NCBI GenBank assembly: GCA_965116935.1
Contig: OZ220737.1
Location: 2,170,001-2,234,000 of the forward strand
Source: VXYL01 sp965116935
GTDB taxonomy: Bacteria; Pseudomonadota; Gammaproteobacteria; Pseudomonadales; Azotimanducaceae
Direction: 5' to 3'
DNA length: 64,000 bases
In this document: piece after piece, positions 34,649 through 44,600 of the stretch
How positions within the stretch are numbered: position 1 is the stretch's first letter
Layout: the number at the start of each line of letters is the position of its first letter
The notes under the pieces: generated by a model
What the model saw: only the letters and a program-made list of their open reading frames with translations
The model's database searches: none
What the model was told of the DNA's origin: nothing
Position numbers and translations under genes: made by a program

Positions 34649-35611
34649 GTGAAGAACATCGTCATCTGTTGCGACGGAACGGGGAATGAGTTCGGCCGCA
34701 ACAACACCAACGTGGTGCTTACCTACCTGCTCGCCAAGAAAGGCGATGGTCAGGTTGCCTACTACGATCCGGGTGTGGGCACCGGTGGCTGGGAGTACGA
34801 GGAAGACGGGACGCTGCGCGCGCAAGGCGACCTGGCCACGGGCCGGGGACTGCAGAAGAACGTCGAAGACGCCTATCGCTATCTCATGGCGTGCTACAGC
34901 CCTGGCGACCGGGTGTTCCTCTTCGGATTCAGCCGCGGCGCCTTCACCGTAAGGTCGCTGGCGGGAATGCTGCACAAGTGCGGCCTGCTTCGACGCGACG
35001 CCGACAACCTCGTGGAGTACGCGGCGAAGGTGTACAACACGGAAGGCAACGACGCGGTGGCCGCCGAGTTCCGCAAGGCGTTCGGGCGAGACTGCCCGGT
35101 GCATTTCGTGGGCGTCTGGGACACCGTGGCGTCGCTGGTGATGAACGCCGGCAAGCGCTTTCACGACGCCACGCTAAATCCGGAAGTCACTCACGGATAC
35201 CATGCACTGGCGATTGACGAACGGCGCACAGACTTCCGTCCGTCACTTTGGGACGAAACGGCGGTGCAGCCTGGCCAAACCATCGAGCAAGTGTGGTTTG
35301 CGGGCGTTCACTCCGATGTCGGTGGCTGGTACGACGAGCGGGGGCTGTCGAACATCGCCCTGCACTGGATGCTCGGCAATGCGCAACGCAACGATCTAGC
35401 AATCGACCTTGAAGAGCTCGCCAAGCACGGTCAGGACCCGCACGACAAGGCGCACGAATCCTATGCCGGCTTTTGGCGCATGCGCGGAAGCGAGCGGAGG
35501 ACGATTCCGGAAGGCGCGAAGATCCACCAGAGCGTGCAGGAGCGCATGAAGCGGGCGACGAACAACTATCAGCCCAAGAATCTCCCCGCAAACTGTCAGT
35601 TTGTCGCTTAA
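34649..35611 (+). CDS. DUF2235 alpha/beta hydrolase, Tle1-like phospholipase
   Basis: The 320-residue protein begins MKNIVICCDGTGNEFG, the DUF2235 hallmark. It carries the lipase nucleophile elbow GFSRGA (Ser95), VHFVGVWDTV with an acidic residue (Asp158), and FAGVHSDVGGWY with the His (His221). These are the Ser-Asp-His positions of the Tle1 family of T6SS phospholipase effectors. It lacks the extra C-terminal membrane-binding domains of large Tle1 proteins and has no signal peptide, in keeping with T6SS or cytoplasmic delivery. GTG at 34649 is the start, with weak upstream AGGGGG. DUF2235 proteins also exist outside T6SS. Two downstream genes encode membrane or secreted proteins that could be immunity or accessory factors. 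Confidence 0.83.
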   Translation: MKNIVICCDGTGNEFGRNNTNVVLTYLLAKKGDGQVAYYDPGVGTGGWEYEEDGTLRAQGDLATGRGLQKNVEDAYRYLMACYSPGDRVFLFGFSRGAFTVRSLAGMLHKCGLLRRDADNLVEYAAKVYNTEGNDAVAAEFRKAFGRDCPVHFVGVWDTVASLVMNAGKRFHDATLNPEVTHGYHALAIDERRTDFRPSLWDETAVQPGQTIEQVWFAGVHSDVGGWYDERGLSNIALHWMLGNAQRNDLAIDLEELAKHGQDPHDKAHESYAGFWRMRGSERRTIPEGAKIHQSVQERMKRATNNYQPKNLPANCQFVA

Positions 35612-35659
35612 GGTGCTTTCGCCGCATCGACGACAACGACGCGACCAGGAGACGGCCAA

Positions 35660-36436
35660 GTGAGCGAACCAGACATGGTGCCGGCGAGCCCGTCGCCGGC
35701 CGATGGCGTCTCCAAGAGTGCGTTCATTGTGGCCGTCGCGTTTGCCGTTGCGTTCACCGGGGTGGGTTTGTTCCTGGCCGCCCGGCCATACCTGTTCGCT
35801 GGGGCCGGCAACAGCACGTTTGTCGGGCTCTTCATCGTCGGGCTCGGCGTCTCGTTCATACTGACGGCCGTGTTCGGCGAGCGCTACAACGTGCGAATTG
35901 CCGGCATCACGGGCGCGGGTAGCTTGGCGGCACTGACCCTGTTCATGTGGGTGGCCCATCGCTACATTCCACCTCATCCACCCGACATCCAGGTTTTCAA
36001 GCTTTCGCTCGAATGCTCGTCCGCGACGCCGTTGGACATTTTCGCCGTCATAGAGGGATACGATGGATCCAACGAGGAGCTCGTGGATGTGTTCCGTAGC
36101 AGTTTCCCGCGTCGCTACGAACAGATGCTGCTGCTTCCGCCGCACAACTACGCGGCGCTCGCCGACTTCGTGATCGTCCGCCAGGATCGCGGGCACATCC
36201 TGATTCCCGACTTGAGCAAGGGGCAGACCATATCGGTGTTTGCGAGTCCCGCCGGCCAAGGCCTTTCCGCGAGCATTGGCGAACAGCAGGTGGTTCCGCG
36301 CAAGGTCTTTTCCCTCGAACTTGAGCACGACAAATCGAGAACAGGCCAATCGATGGATGTCGAAGCCCACATCGACCTTGACCGCATTCAGGTCGACTGC
36401 GCGAGTACCGCCGGCTTTGCGGGAGCATTGCGATGA
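35660..36436 (+). CDS. Unknown inner-membrane protein with a periplasmic-type domain
   Basis: This 258-residue protein has three hydrophobic helices in the first 110 residues (FIVAVAFAVAFTGVGLFLA, FVGLFIVGLGVSFILTAVF, IAGITGAGSLAALTLFMWVA). A soluble domain of about 150 residues follows, rich in beta strands (VFKLSLECSSATPLDIFAVIEGYDG; ADFVIVRQDRGHILIPDLSKGQTISVFA). I recognise no family. It starts 48 bp after the DUF2235 gene and overlaps the next gene by 4 bp (ATGA), so the three are probably one transcript. Given the Tle1-like lipase upstream, an immunity or membrane-partner role is possible but unproven. Confidence 0.6.
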   Translation: MSEPDMVPASPSPADGVSKSAFIVAVAFAVAFTGVGLFLAARPYLFAGAGNSTFVGLFIVGLGVSFILTAVFGERYNVRIAGITGAGSLAALTLFMWVAHRYIPPHPPDIQVFKLSLECSSATPLDIFAVIEGYDGSNEELVDVFRSSFPRRYEQMLLLPPHNYAALADFVIVRQDRGHILIPDLSKGQTISVFASPAGQGLSASIGEQQVVPRKVFSLELEHDKSRTGQSMDVEAHIDLDRIQVDCASTAGFAGALR

Positions 36437-38031
36437 ATCCACGCCGTGCGACAGCCAACCTGCTCGCGTGCCTTGTCCTGTGGCCGGGCTTGCTCCGTGC
36501 CGACGCTGCCCTTGCCGATCCGCTGGCCGAGTACCGTCGGCTGCGATCCCTGCCTTGTTCCACGTTGCAGCAGGCGGAATTGGTGTCGCAGACTCTCGAC
36601 GACCTCGAAGCGGACGATCCGGCCCGCGCGCGAGAGTTCCTGGCGTTGCTCGCGGGCGCTCCCGGCTGGCGCGGGACTAACGGGTCCAAAGACGTGGACA
36701 GGGTGTGGGCGCTCGCCGAGCGCGCCGGCTTCACGGACGCGCAAGTGGTGAACGTCGTGCGCCAGGCCCAGGGGCACCTGCTGGACGTCTTGAAGGCCGT
36801 CGATCCGGCTAGGCGCCTCGCCGAGTTGGAGGCGCTGGAAGGCGAAGTGGGTGGAAGAAGCCAACTCTACGACCTCTACTTGGGGTCGAGTCAGGCCGAA
36901 CAGCGGGAACAACTGGCGTTCGCGGAAATGGAGGACGCCGAAGATGTCCTTATCCTCGCGCTCCAGACGGATCCGCGGTTCGAGAGTGCCCGAAACCACC
37001 TGCGTGCAGCCACGGAGCGATACAGGGCCTTGCTGGAGACGATCCATGCCGCCGAGCTGGACGCGAAACTGCAAGCCGACTTCCTGTTTCGGATCGCCAT
37101 GCTGGAGGTGCTGCGCGGCGATCCGGCATGGCGGGATACCGCGGCCGAGATCGGTTCGCGGCTTTCCGATTGGCGGCACCACTATGCGAACACGCAAGTT
37201 GCGCTTGACCAAGTGTATGTAGAACGGTTCCTTGCCTTTCCGCCTGCTGCACTTTCCTCTGCCCGGCAGTCAAACGACGCGACATCTTCCGCAATCTTGG
37301 CGGGCAGGCACCCCGCGCAGCCGGCGACAGTGACAGAGGCACAAGAGGTGTCGTCTGCCGACGCAAGCTCGCCCGAACAGCCGAGCGGGCCCTTGCAGAC
37401 ATTGTTGAAGCCGCTCGAAGAGCCGGCCAAGGCCACCTACGGGCTGGTCGAGGGCATGGTTCTCGACGTCGTCACGGGTTTGGGGACAGCGATTTCGGGC
37501 CAGGAGGAGTCGTGTATGGCGACCCCAACAGCGTTGGCGGAACCGCCGATGAACGCCGTGCAGGCGTCGCTCAATCCCGTGCATCTGGCGCGCCACCTTT
37601 GTGGCGTGGCAACGATCGGCGAGCAAGGCGGCTGGGAGTTCTCGCTGGCCGCGTTCGACAACTCCATGCGACGGTTCGAGAACCGTGACTATCGGGTGGT
37701 GTTGCTGCACTACCTAGAACTTGACGACGCGCCGAACGCGGCAACTCTGCAGCAGATGTTGGAGACGGAGCTGTCGGCGCACGCGGAAATCGGGCCGGCC
37801 GTCGCGGCAGGTGTTGACATGACGTGCGACGTGGCTGCCTTGCGCGAGCCAGCGCAGGACGATGCCGGCGGACTCGTTCGGATCGCCGCGGAGGACGCCG
37901 GCGCCTATCTCTTCGTCGGCGGCTCGCTCACCTATCGGCAGGCATCGGCCCTCGTCTCGTTCCTGCGCGACTTGGAGCCGGAGGACATCGAGCTCGAGCC
38001 CTATCCGGTCCGCCCTCGCGTGGATCGATAG
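36433..38031 (+). CDS. Unknown exported protein, mostly helical
   Basis: This 532-residue protein has a Sec-type signal peptide (MNPRRATANLLACLVLWPGL, then LRADAALADP, so cleavage near residue 29). The mature part is largely helical up to about residue 260, with HAT/TPR-like stretches such as LIAQTDPRFESARNHLRAATERYRALLE. A Pro/Ser/Ala linker (about 270-320) is followed by a C-terminal domain (about 345-532) with WEFSLAAFDNSMRRFENRDYRVVLLHYLELDD and a closing strand-helix segment. I recognise no family. Its ATG overlaps the upstream stop (ATGA), indicating coupled translation with the 35660 membrane protein. A joint periplasmic function is likely. Confidence 0.6.
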   Translation: MNPRRATANLLACLVLWPGLLRADAALADPLAEYRRLRSLPCSTLQQAELVSQTLDDLEADDPARAREFLALLAGAPGWRGTNGSKDVDRVWALAERAGFTDAQVVNVVRQAQGHLLDVLKAVDPARRLAELEALEGEVGGRSQLYDLYLGSSQAEQREQLAFAEMEDAEDVLILALQTDPRFESARNHLRAATERYRALLETIHAAELDAKLQADFLFRIAMLEVLRGDPAWRDTAAEIGSRLSDWRHHYANTQVALDQVYVERFLAFPPAALSSARQSNDATSSAILAGRHPAQPATVTEAQEVSSADASSPEQPSGPLQTLLKPLEEPAKATYGLVEGMVLDVVTGLGTAISGQEESCMATPTALAEPPMNAVQASLNPVHLARHLCGVATIGEQGGWEFSLAAFDNSMRRFENRDYRVVLLHYLELDDAPNAATLQQMLETELSAHAEIGPAVAAGVDMTCDVAALREPAQDDAGGLVRIAAEDAGAYLFVGGSLTYRQASALVSFLRDLEPEDIELEPYPVRPRVDR

Positions 38032-38237
38032 TGCCCACCCGGTCCGCACGACGTCTTACCCCGGACTGAGCAACCCCACGATCGACTAGGCGGTTGCGGC
38101 GTAGAAACGGCGCTGGCTCCTAGCCGAAGCGGTGAGCGTATGCGAATCCGAAGGCCAGCAGTTTGCGAAAGCAACTGCCGACGCGCCCGAGAGGGCGCGC
38201 TAGCGGCGCTGCGCTAACGCGGTGCTAAAGTGGCGCG

Positions 38238-39120
38238 ATGCAGCGCATGAAGCTACCCATCGGCATCCAGACCTTTTCGCAAGCTGCTGTCGGAGTTCCG
38301 GCTCACCAACCGGATGCTGATGTATGGCTTCTACAACTACGCCAAGAGCTATTTCTACAACTCGCCCATGGCCTCGGAGGGATTGCCGTCGGCGCGCGAA
38401 CTCGAACTGCTCGAACCTTGGCGCGGCAAGATCCCGGACCGTGTCTTCACCGAACCGTGGCTCGGCAACGAGACCTCCGGCTATGGCTTCAACCGCGACA
38501 ACGTGAAGCGGGCGCTCGCGCTCTTTCGCGAGGCGGGCTGGGAAATCCAGGATGGCGTGATGGTGCACGTGGAAACGGGCATGCCGTTCACGGTGGACTT
38601 CATCTTCGGCTCGCCCTTTGGCCTGCGCCAGGAGACGCCCCTGATGAACGCCATGAACCGGGTGGGAATCGCCACCACGGCGCGCAATCTGGAGACGTCT
38701 AACTGGCTCTACCGAATGCGCAACGGCAAGTTCGAGGGTGGGCAGATTTCCTTCGTGCCGAACAACATTCCCGGCGTGATGCTGCGCAACCGACTGGGCT
38801 CGGAGTCGGCGGATTCCGCCGGTGGCCAGAACTGGAACCGCATCCGCGACCCGGCCGTGGACGCGCTGATCGAGCACGTCATGGCGGCGCGGACCCCGGA
38901 GGATTTCTACGCCGCCACCCGCGCCTTGGACCGCATCCTGCTGTGGAACTTCTACTACATCCCGGGCCTCGGGGCACCGGGCTATCGACTCGTGTATTGG
39001 GATCGCTTCGGCCAACCCGAAGACCCGCCTTCCCTGCTCCGGCCAGCCTGGCTCGACACTTGGTGGTGGGACGACGTGAAGGCGGAACGCGTGCGGAAGG
39101 GGCTTGCGGCTTTGGAGTGA
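38238..39120 (+). pseudogene. C-terminal fragment of a YejA-type peptide ABC transporter binding protein, joined to a scrap of another gene
   Basis: From about 38281 the frame reads as the end of a family 5 extracellular solute-binding protein: LTNRMLMYGFYNYAKSYFYNSPMASEGLPSARELELLEPW, then the FREAGW and LMNAMNRVGIAT blocks and the closing YIPGLGAPGYRLVYWDRFGQPE. About half the protein, including the signal peptide, is missing. The 15 codons before it (38238-38282) begin MQRMKLPIGIQTFSQ. That closely resembles the conserved start of DUF1703/AAA-ATPase-like proteins, so two unrelated gene fragments are fused here. The site probably marks an old deletion. There is no reason to expect function. 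Confidence 0.72.
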
Positions 39121-39421
39121 AGAGTCGTGGAGCCGCCCTAGGCGAGAGCGCAACCTTGAAGCCAACCTCCGGTGGCGTCGCCACGCACATGCTGAAGTGC
39201 CCCACCGACTTCAGCAGGGTCATGGATCTCATTCCATTCGGGGACCGCGCCGTCCAAGGGCCTGCAAGCGCCGACATTTCGAGCAACTGCGAAGCTCGCC
39301 CGGCGGGTGCGGTGGGTCACGACCGGCACTCCCCCCACTGGATGTCCACAATCATCACCCGGGCGGGGAAGCCGGAAGGCGTGCTGTCGTGGGCCCGTGA
39401 GGCGCCGGCGTCGGAACGGGC
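39121..39421. other. Intergenic, no gene seen
   Basis: About 300 bp between the transporter fragment and the DUF3800 gene. Open frames on both strands are short and show no family motif or plausible start signal. No clear repeat of the families listed elsewhere occurs here. Confidence 0.5.
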
Positions 39422-40222
39422 TCAGTAAGGAGGCGTGGGCGCGGGCCGGGCGGCGCGGGAAAGGCAGGCGGGGCAGAAGCAGGATTCGCCGGCTCTTTTC
39501 CGGTGGAAGAGGCCGTGAATGACGCCGCCTTCGGAGTCGAACTGGGGAACGATGCGGTCGAAGTAGCGTGTGTCGGAGAACTCGTAGCGGCGCCAGACGG
39601 CCCAGGCGACGAGGTCGGCGAGCTGGATGAGGCGGGACGCGGCGGAGTCTACGAAGAGGGGAACTTCGGCGAGGTTGCGGAGGCGGCCCCAGCGGGTGCC
39701 CTGTTCGCGGTAGTGGCGGGCGAGGCCCTGGAGGGGATTCTCGTAGTGGGTCTTGTCCATGACGACGAGACCGCGCTGTTGGTCGCCGTCGTTCTGGGCG
39801 GAGTTGTGGCGGGAGAGGAAGAGGTTGAAGCGGTTGCAGATCTCCTCGAAGGCGTACTCGACGGGGTCGTCCTGGACGGCGGTCTTGTCGACGGCGACGG
39901 CGAAGGCGGTGACGCTGCTGTGGGCGTGCACGAGGACGTCGAGGCCGCCTTCGATGGCGGCGAGGCGGTCTTTCCGCGGGATGCCCTTCCAGGGGCTTTC
40001 GGCACCGCGGGACATGATGGCGGCGTGGAGTTCGCCGTCGCCGGTGGTGGTGTATCGGGCGACGTAGGCGTCGGCGCTGTTGATGAGGTGGTAGATCTGG
40101 CGCTCGAAGACGGCGATGCCGGCGAGGACGAAATGGCGTTCGTTGGGGTTGCGGACGGAGCCCGACTCGTCGACGTACAGGAGGTACATGGGGAGGTTTT
40201 TGTTCTGTGCGCCCAGAGACAC
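39422..40222 (-). CDS. DUF3800 protein (RNase H-like fold)
   Basis: The 266-residue protein carries the DUF3800 opening YLLYVDESGS (about residues 13-22), followed by HFVLAGIAVF and ELHAAIMSRG. A central block FAVAVDKTAVQDDPVEYAFEEICNRFNLFL, the acidic GLVVMDKTHYE and VDSAASRLIQLADLVAWAVWRRYE also match the family, which typically ends with such a QLADLVA helix. Conserved Asp residues suggest a metal-dependent RNase H-like nuclease, though no activity is firmly established for the family. DUF3800 genes are common in mobile or defence regions. A C-x-x-C pair near the end (CFCPAC) could bind zinc. The start may be the GTG at 40222 or the ATG at 40189. Confidence 0.85.
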   Translation of the reverse strand: MSLGAQNKNLPMYLLYVDESGSVRNPNERHFVLAGIAVFERQIYHLINSADAYVARYTTTGDGELHAAIMSRGAESPWKGIPRKDRLAAIEGGLDVLVHAHSSVTAFAVAVDKTAVQDDPVEYAFEEICNRFNLFLSRHNSAQNDGDQQRGLVVMDKTHYENPLQGLARHYREQGTRWGRLRNLAEVPLFVDSAASRLIQLADLVAWAVWRRYEFSDTRYFDRIVPQFDSEGGVIHGLFHRKRAGESCFCPACLSRAARPAPTPPY

Positions 40223-40402
40223 AGCCGGGGGGGACCTGTTGGGGTCCCCGCAGACCGCGATGCCACAGCCTTCCCAACCGTTCGACGAGTGTGCACGGAA
40301 GCGAGGGGTGCGTCAAGACAGTGTACTGGCTCAACAACTGGCTCAACACTGGCTCAACAACGGGCTCCGGACATTTCGGATATCAGGCAACCCTTCTGCG
40401 AG

Positions 40403-40561
40403 CGTAGCGAAGTGTTCGCTGGGAGTCACCATGCCGATGGCGGAACTGGGTCTGTGGTTGTAGCAGTCGAGGCCGGCGTCGATCCTGGCGTCGGCGTCGG
40501 CGTCGGCGTCGGTCAACTCGATGCGTGCGGTTGGGTTGGCGTGCTCGCGTGGCCGTTGCGC
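40403..40561 (-). pseudogene. Transposase C-terminal scrap
   Basis: Roughly 53 codons read as the end of an integrase-type transposase (LDCYNHRPSSAIGMVTPSEHFATL; compare YNHxRPHSAIGxxTPAEHF of IS families). The N-terminal catalytic region is absent, and a run of GCGTCG hexamers (about 40488-40515) has expanded the sequence. It stops just before the small element at 40607. Confidence 0.45.
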
Positions 40562-40606
40562 GGGGGGCCTCGCGGCGGCAGGACGGCGCCGAATCGCCGG
40601 GGCTAG

Positions 40607-40816
40607 GAGGCTGTCGGACTTGTGATGGGCGGGCCTTTGGAGGGAAGGCATCCTGCCTTCCCTGGCGCCGTTAGGCGCCTTCTCTTTGCAGGTCGCGGAC
40701 AGCGTGCCGTTAGGTGCCTTCTCATTGCAGGTCGTGGTCAGCGCGCCAGAGGGCGCTCGAGGGAAGGCAGGATGCCTTCCCTCCGAAGGCCCGCCCATCA
40801 CAAGTCCGAAAGGCTG
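40607..40816. mobile_element. MITE-C: 210-bp inverted-repeat element with CTAG target duplication
   Basis: The two arms match over nearly 60 bp. The left end reads GAGGCTGTCGGACTTGTGAT and the reverse complement of the right end reads CAGCCTTTCGGACTTGTGAT. Both continue through GGGCGGGCCTT into the GGAGGGAAGGCATCCTGCC core. CTAG flanks both ends (40603-40606 and 40817-40820), as expected for transposition that targets and duplicates CTAG. It has no coding capacity, so it would need a transposase in trans. It lies next to the VapC fragment, between pieces of other elements. Confidence 0.75.
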
Positions 40817-40845
40817 CTAGCGCTTGGTCAAGCCGCTTCGCTGCT

Positions 40846-40957
40846 GACCCGGATGACGACAAGCTGCTCGAAACGGCCCTGGCCGGCGAAGCCACTTGCC
40901 TCGTGACCGGAGACGGTGACCTGCTCGACATGCACCCGTTCCGGAGCACTCCACCTT
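40846..40957 (+). pseudogene. VapC/PIN-domain toxin, C-terminal fragment
   Basis: About 37 codons match the end of PIN-domain proteins: DPDDDKLLETALAGEATCLVTGDGDLLDMHPF (family D-x-D-D-x-x-x-x-x-A-x-x-x-x-A-x-x-x-V-T-G-D-x-D-L-L). The last two catalytic acidic positions are present, but the N-terminal half and the antitoxin are missing. MITE-C ends 30 bp upstream. Confidence 0.55.
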
Positions 40958-41083
40958 GGGCACAGCCGCGTTTTGGCCGAACGGCGATGGGCAGGCCCAC
41001 CGCTCCGCCTGCGATACGCCTAAAGACGAACCGCAGCGGCCCGCCGAGGGCCGCCTTTCCCCCGCGGCGTGGTCGCGCCTGAC

Positions 41084-41632
41084 TCACTCTCGACCAAGTC
41101 GATCGACCTTCCGCACGGCCAATGTTTGCCCGCCTGCCCCTACGAAGGCCACCTTGGTGACTTCGCTGCGGGGAACCGTTGCGATGGCGTAAGGGCTGGT
41201 GACGACCGTGATCTGGGCGGTTCCCGAGGCGGGTTGTCGTTCGACGATGGTTACCTTGATGGTGTCGCCGTCAATTGCCGCACCGGCGATGCGGATGCCG
41301 TAGCCGCCGCTGGGTTGGTGCCCCATCGATGCGGCCAGCGCCAGATGCTGGCGGAAGTCGATTTGAGGAACCGGTGGTGGCGGCAGTCGGTGCGCCTGCA
41401 AGTCCCGATACCAGAGCGCGAAATCCTCCTTGCCTTCGATCACCAGGAACGTCCGCTCCGCCAAGGCCGAATGCGTCCCCGCCTCCACGTGTGTCAGGGG
41501 CGTCAACTGGTCCTGACCGCTCGTGCTTGTGCAGGTTGCAGTCAGCACTGCCAGCCCGAAGCGCGAGCAAATGCGACCGAGCGAGAGGCAGTAACCTGCA
41601 CAGATCGCCAGGTTGCTCCTCAAGGCCGTCAC
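41084..41632 (-). CDS. Small exported PrcB-like protein, coupled to the subtilisin gene
   Basis: The GTG at 41632 overlaps the stop of the protease gene (GTGA), so I take it as the start (182 residues). A hydrophobic N-terminus (LAICAGYCLSLGRICSRFGLAVLTATC) looks like a signal peptide, with a possible but imperfect lipobox ending at the Cys. The C-terminal half (VIEGKEDFALWYRDLQAHR, PQIDFRQHLALAASMGHQPSGGYGIRI, IKVTIVERQP, PYAIATVPRSEVTKVAFV) has the strand order and the F-x-x-x-x-x-x-x-G-x-x-x-x-G-G-Y-x-I motif of PrcB_C-type domains. Some of those occur in protease complexes. I infer a partner or inhibitor of the protease encoded upstream. Confidence 0.62.
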   Translation of the reverse strand: MTALRSNLAICAGYCLSLGRICSRFGLAVLTATCTSTSGQDQLTPLTHVEAGTHSALAERTFLVIEGKEDFALWYRDLQAHRLPPPPVPQIDFRQHLALAASMGHQPSGGYGIRIAGAAIDGDTIKVTIVERQPASGTAQITVVTSPYAIATVPRSEVTKVAFVGAGGQTLAVRKVDRLGRE

Positions 41633-44600
41633 GGCACCGCAACCCGCTGAAACCCCTCTGGTGCGACCCTGCTGGCGCGTGCGCTCTGCGACACGATGGA
41701 AGCGAACAGGTCGATAGAGACGCCGAAGTCCACTCGTCGGTCGCCGTCCAGGTCCACGATGCCCGGGCTGTCGCGCAACGGCCACACACCGCAAGCCTCG
41801 CCGGCGTCACAGATGTAGCCATCGTTGTCGCGGTCCGTGCCGGCGGCGATGACGTACTGCCCTGTCGGCAGCTCAGGCAAGGCGTACGCATAGCCGTCGC
41901 GGGCGGATGTTGTCGCATGTGCACGGGTCTCGTAGGTCTCGGGCTTGAGCGCAAGGACATGCACCCTCCCCACGTCTGCCTGCGTCACCGCGCGCTGCAC
42001 GCGCAGGGTCACCGGCACGCCGATGCTGCCGCCGTCCGAGTCGATTTGGATGCTTCCGCTGAAGGTGCCTTCGAACAGCCCGGTGCGATCCACGTTGACC
42101 ACGACCAAAGGCCATTCGTCGAAAGACACGCTCATCCACGCACGGTCTGGTGAAACGGATCGGATTGACAGCGTACCCGTGCCGACATTGCTGAGTTCCA
42201 TGCGCAGAACCGTGGCGGTTGCGTCAAAGTGAAGACTCGATGGCGACACCGCCAGCACCATTCGATCCGGAGGATCGGTAGCATTGCCGCCTTGAATGGC
42301 TCGGGCCACGCGGACGGCGCGTGAGGCGTCGATGAGTCCGTGGCCAAACTCCTCGTCCCATCCAGGTGCCCCCCTGTCTCGCGTGATTGGCCCGGCGGCT
42401 GGGTCGGCATGGGTTCCGGCCAGCAATCGGGTTATGTCGCTCGGCTCAAGTCGGGGATTCACCGCAAGCATGAGGCCAAACACGCCGGCAACGTGGGGTG
42501 CCGCCATCGACGTTCCCTGATAGGACCGATACACGGGCTCGGGGTGCCCTTGGGAGTCGTCCGCAGCGACGCTAAGGACGCCGTCAATCCTGCCGTCACC
42601 GTTCACGTCCGCTTGGACGTTCCCGCCCGGGGCGACGACATCTAGCTCGCTGCCAAAGTTGGAGTAGGGAGCGCGGCCGACCTGGTCGATCGCGCCCACC
42701 GAAACAACGTCGTCGATGGTCGTCATTGGATCAGGCCAGTGGCAGTTGTCATTGCCGGCGGCCACGACGACGATTGTGCCGGCGCCAATGGCGTCCTCAA
42801 TGGCCGATCTCGTGGCAGTGTCCACAGGAGGGTACGGAGCACAGTTGGGATTGGCGATGCCAAGACTCAGATTGATGATGTCTGCCGCCTTTGGCGGCAG
42901 GGTTCTTGACAGATTCGGCAATCCCGCCGCGTAGCGGATGCCTTCCGCAACGTCAAGGCTGCTTCCGCCAGTGCGCCCAAGCACGCGGACAGGCAGGATG
43001 CGCCCCCGCCACATCACGCCAGCAACGCCAGTGCCATTGTTGGTCGCTGCGCCAATGGTGCCGGCGACGTGGGTGCCGTGGAACGTCGCGGTTCCGAACA
43101 GCTCTTGGTCTCCCTCGTCGTAGGGGTCCGAGTCGATGCCATCACCGTCCGCAGCGACGTTCGGGTCCGAGATGAAGTCGAAACCCGCAGGCCGTCTTCT
43201 GGCATCGAGCAGAATGCGACTCGCGAGATCGGGGTGGTCCGTGACGACGCCGCTGTCGATCACTGCCACAACAACGTCGTCGTCGCCGGTCGTGGTATCC
43301 CATGCTTGCGGCAAGCCGATGAAGGGGTAGTGCCACTGGTGTGGGAAGTACGGGTCGTTGGGCACCGCCATGGCGTGGTAGATGTAGTTGGGCTGCACGC
43401 CATCGAATCGACCGCTTGCGAGCAGTTGCTTCCGTTGCAGCAAGGTGGCGGCCCGGTCATGCAGCGCAGGGTCGGCGTAACGGAACCCCGCCGGCAGGAA
43501 AGGCGTCGCACTCAATCGGGGGATGGCGCCTCCCGCCCGAACCAGCAACGCACCGGACGGTGACGCTGCTCGAGGCGCGAGGCCCATTCGCATGAGGTCA
43601 TCCATGGCTTCGGCCGGCAGCGCAGCGGCCGTCGCGGTTGCCGATGCCGGCACGTCAACGATCAGTTCGCCCGCTACGAAAGCGCCGTCGCGAGAGGTGG
43701 CCTCCGCTCGCATCGAGGCGGCGGCGCTCGCGCGACGGGTTGCTCCGGAAACGGCCGCCACGAGGGTGTAGTTGCTTGCGCCCGAGTGGGCGCTGACCAG
43801 CACAAGGTGATCGCCCGTTCGATGCGTGTGGATGGCTTCCAGATCGTCCACTCCCAACGACTCGGCGACGATCGTGCCATCCGTCTCGGCAAGGTGAAGG
43901 TCAAGATCCGCATCCGCATCCGCAATCGCGAGGCTGATGCGGGTGGAAGCTGGCAAGGTCAGCAAGTACACGTCATGGGTGTCTTCGTCGGCGCTGGCAT
44001 GTCCGGCCACCGACACCGGCGACGGAATCCGCTGGGCGGAATCGATGCTGTCGTTTTGCTGGCGCGAGTTGCCGGGATCGGGTGTGTCGCCGTCGAGGAC
44101 CTGACCGGATGCGACGGCGAGGCTGCCCGAGATCGTGCTGGCAGCTTGTGCAGGGGCCGGCAGTGGGCGCGGAATGCCCCACCGAAGATCGCCGGTCAGG
44201 TTCACGCTGCCGCGACCGGAACCGGCCCGCCTGCCGCTCATCGGGTAGAAGTACCAGCGTCCCCCGGCGTGCCGCAACAGCACGTCATCCCGTCCGTCGC
44301 CGTTCATGTCGCCAATGCCGGCAACTCGATAGTCCGTGTTGTGGGTGAGGCTGGCGGTGCCGCTGCCGGAGGCGATCCGCCGGCCATCCATACGGTAGTA
44401 ATGCCAGCGGCCATTCGTGTTCCGGAGCACTACGTCGTCGCGTCCATCGCCGTCGAAGTCGCCAGTGCCAACGACGTTGTAGGCGAGGTCTTGCGTCAGC
44501 GCCGCGGCGCCCTGGCCCGTGATGGTCCTTGCGCCGTTCATCGGATAGTAGAGCCAGCGACCGTCCCGATGCCGCAACAGGATGTCGTCGCGTCCATCGC

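Noticed and set aside
40488..40515. GCGTCG hexamer run
   Set aside because: It is a short simple repeat within a transposase remnant, with no sign of function.
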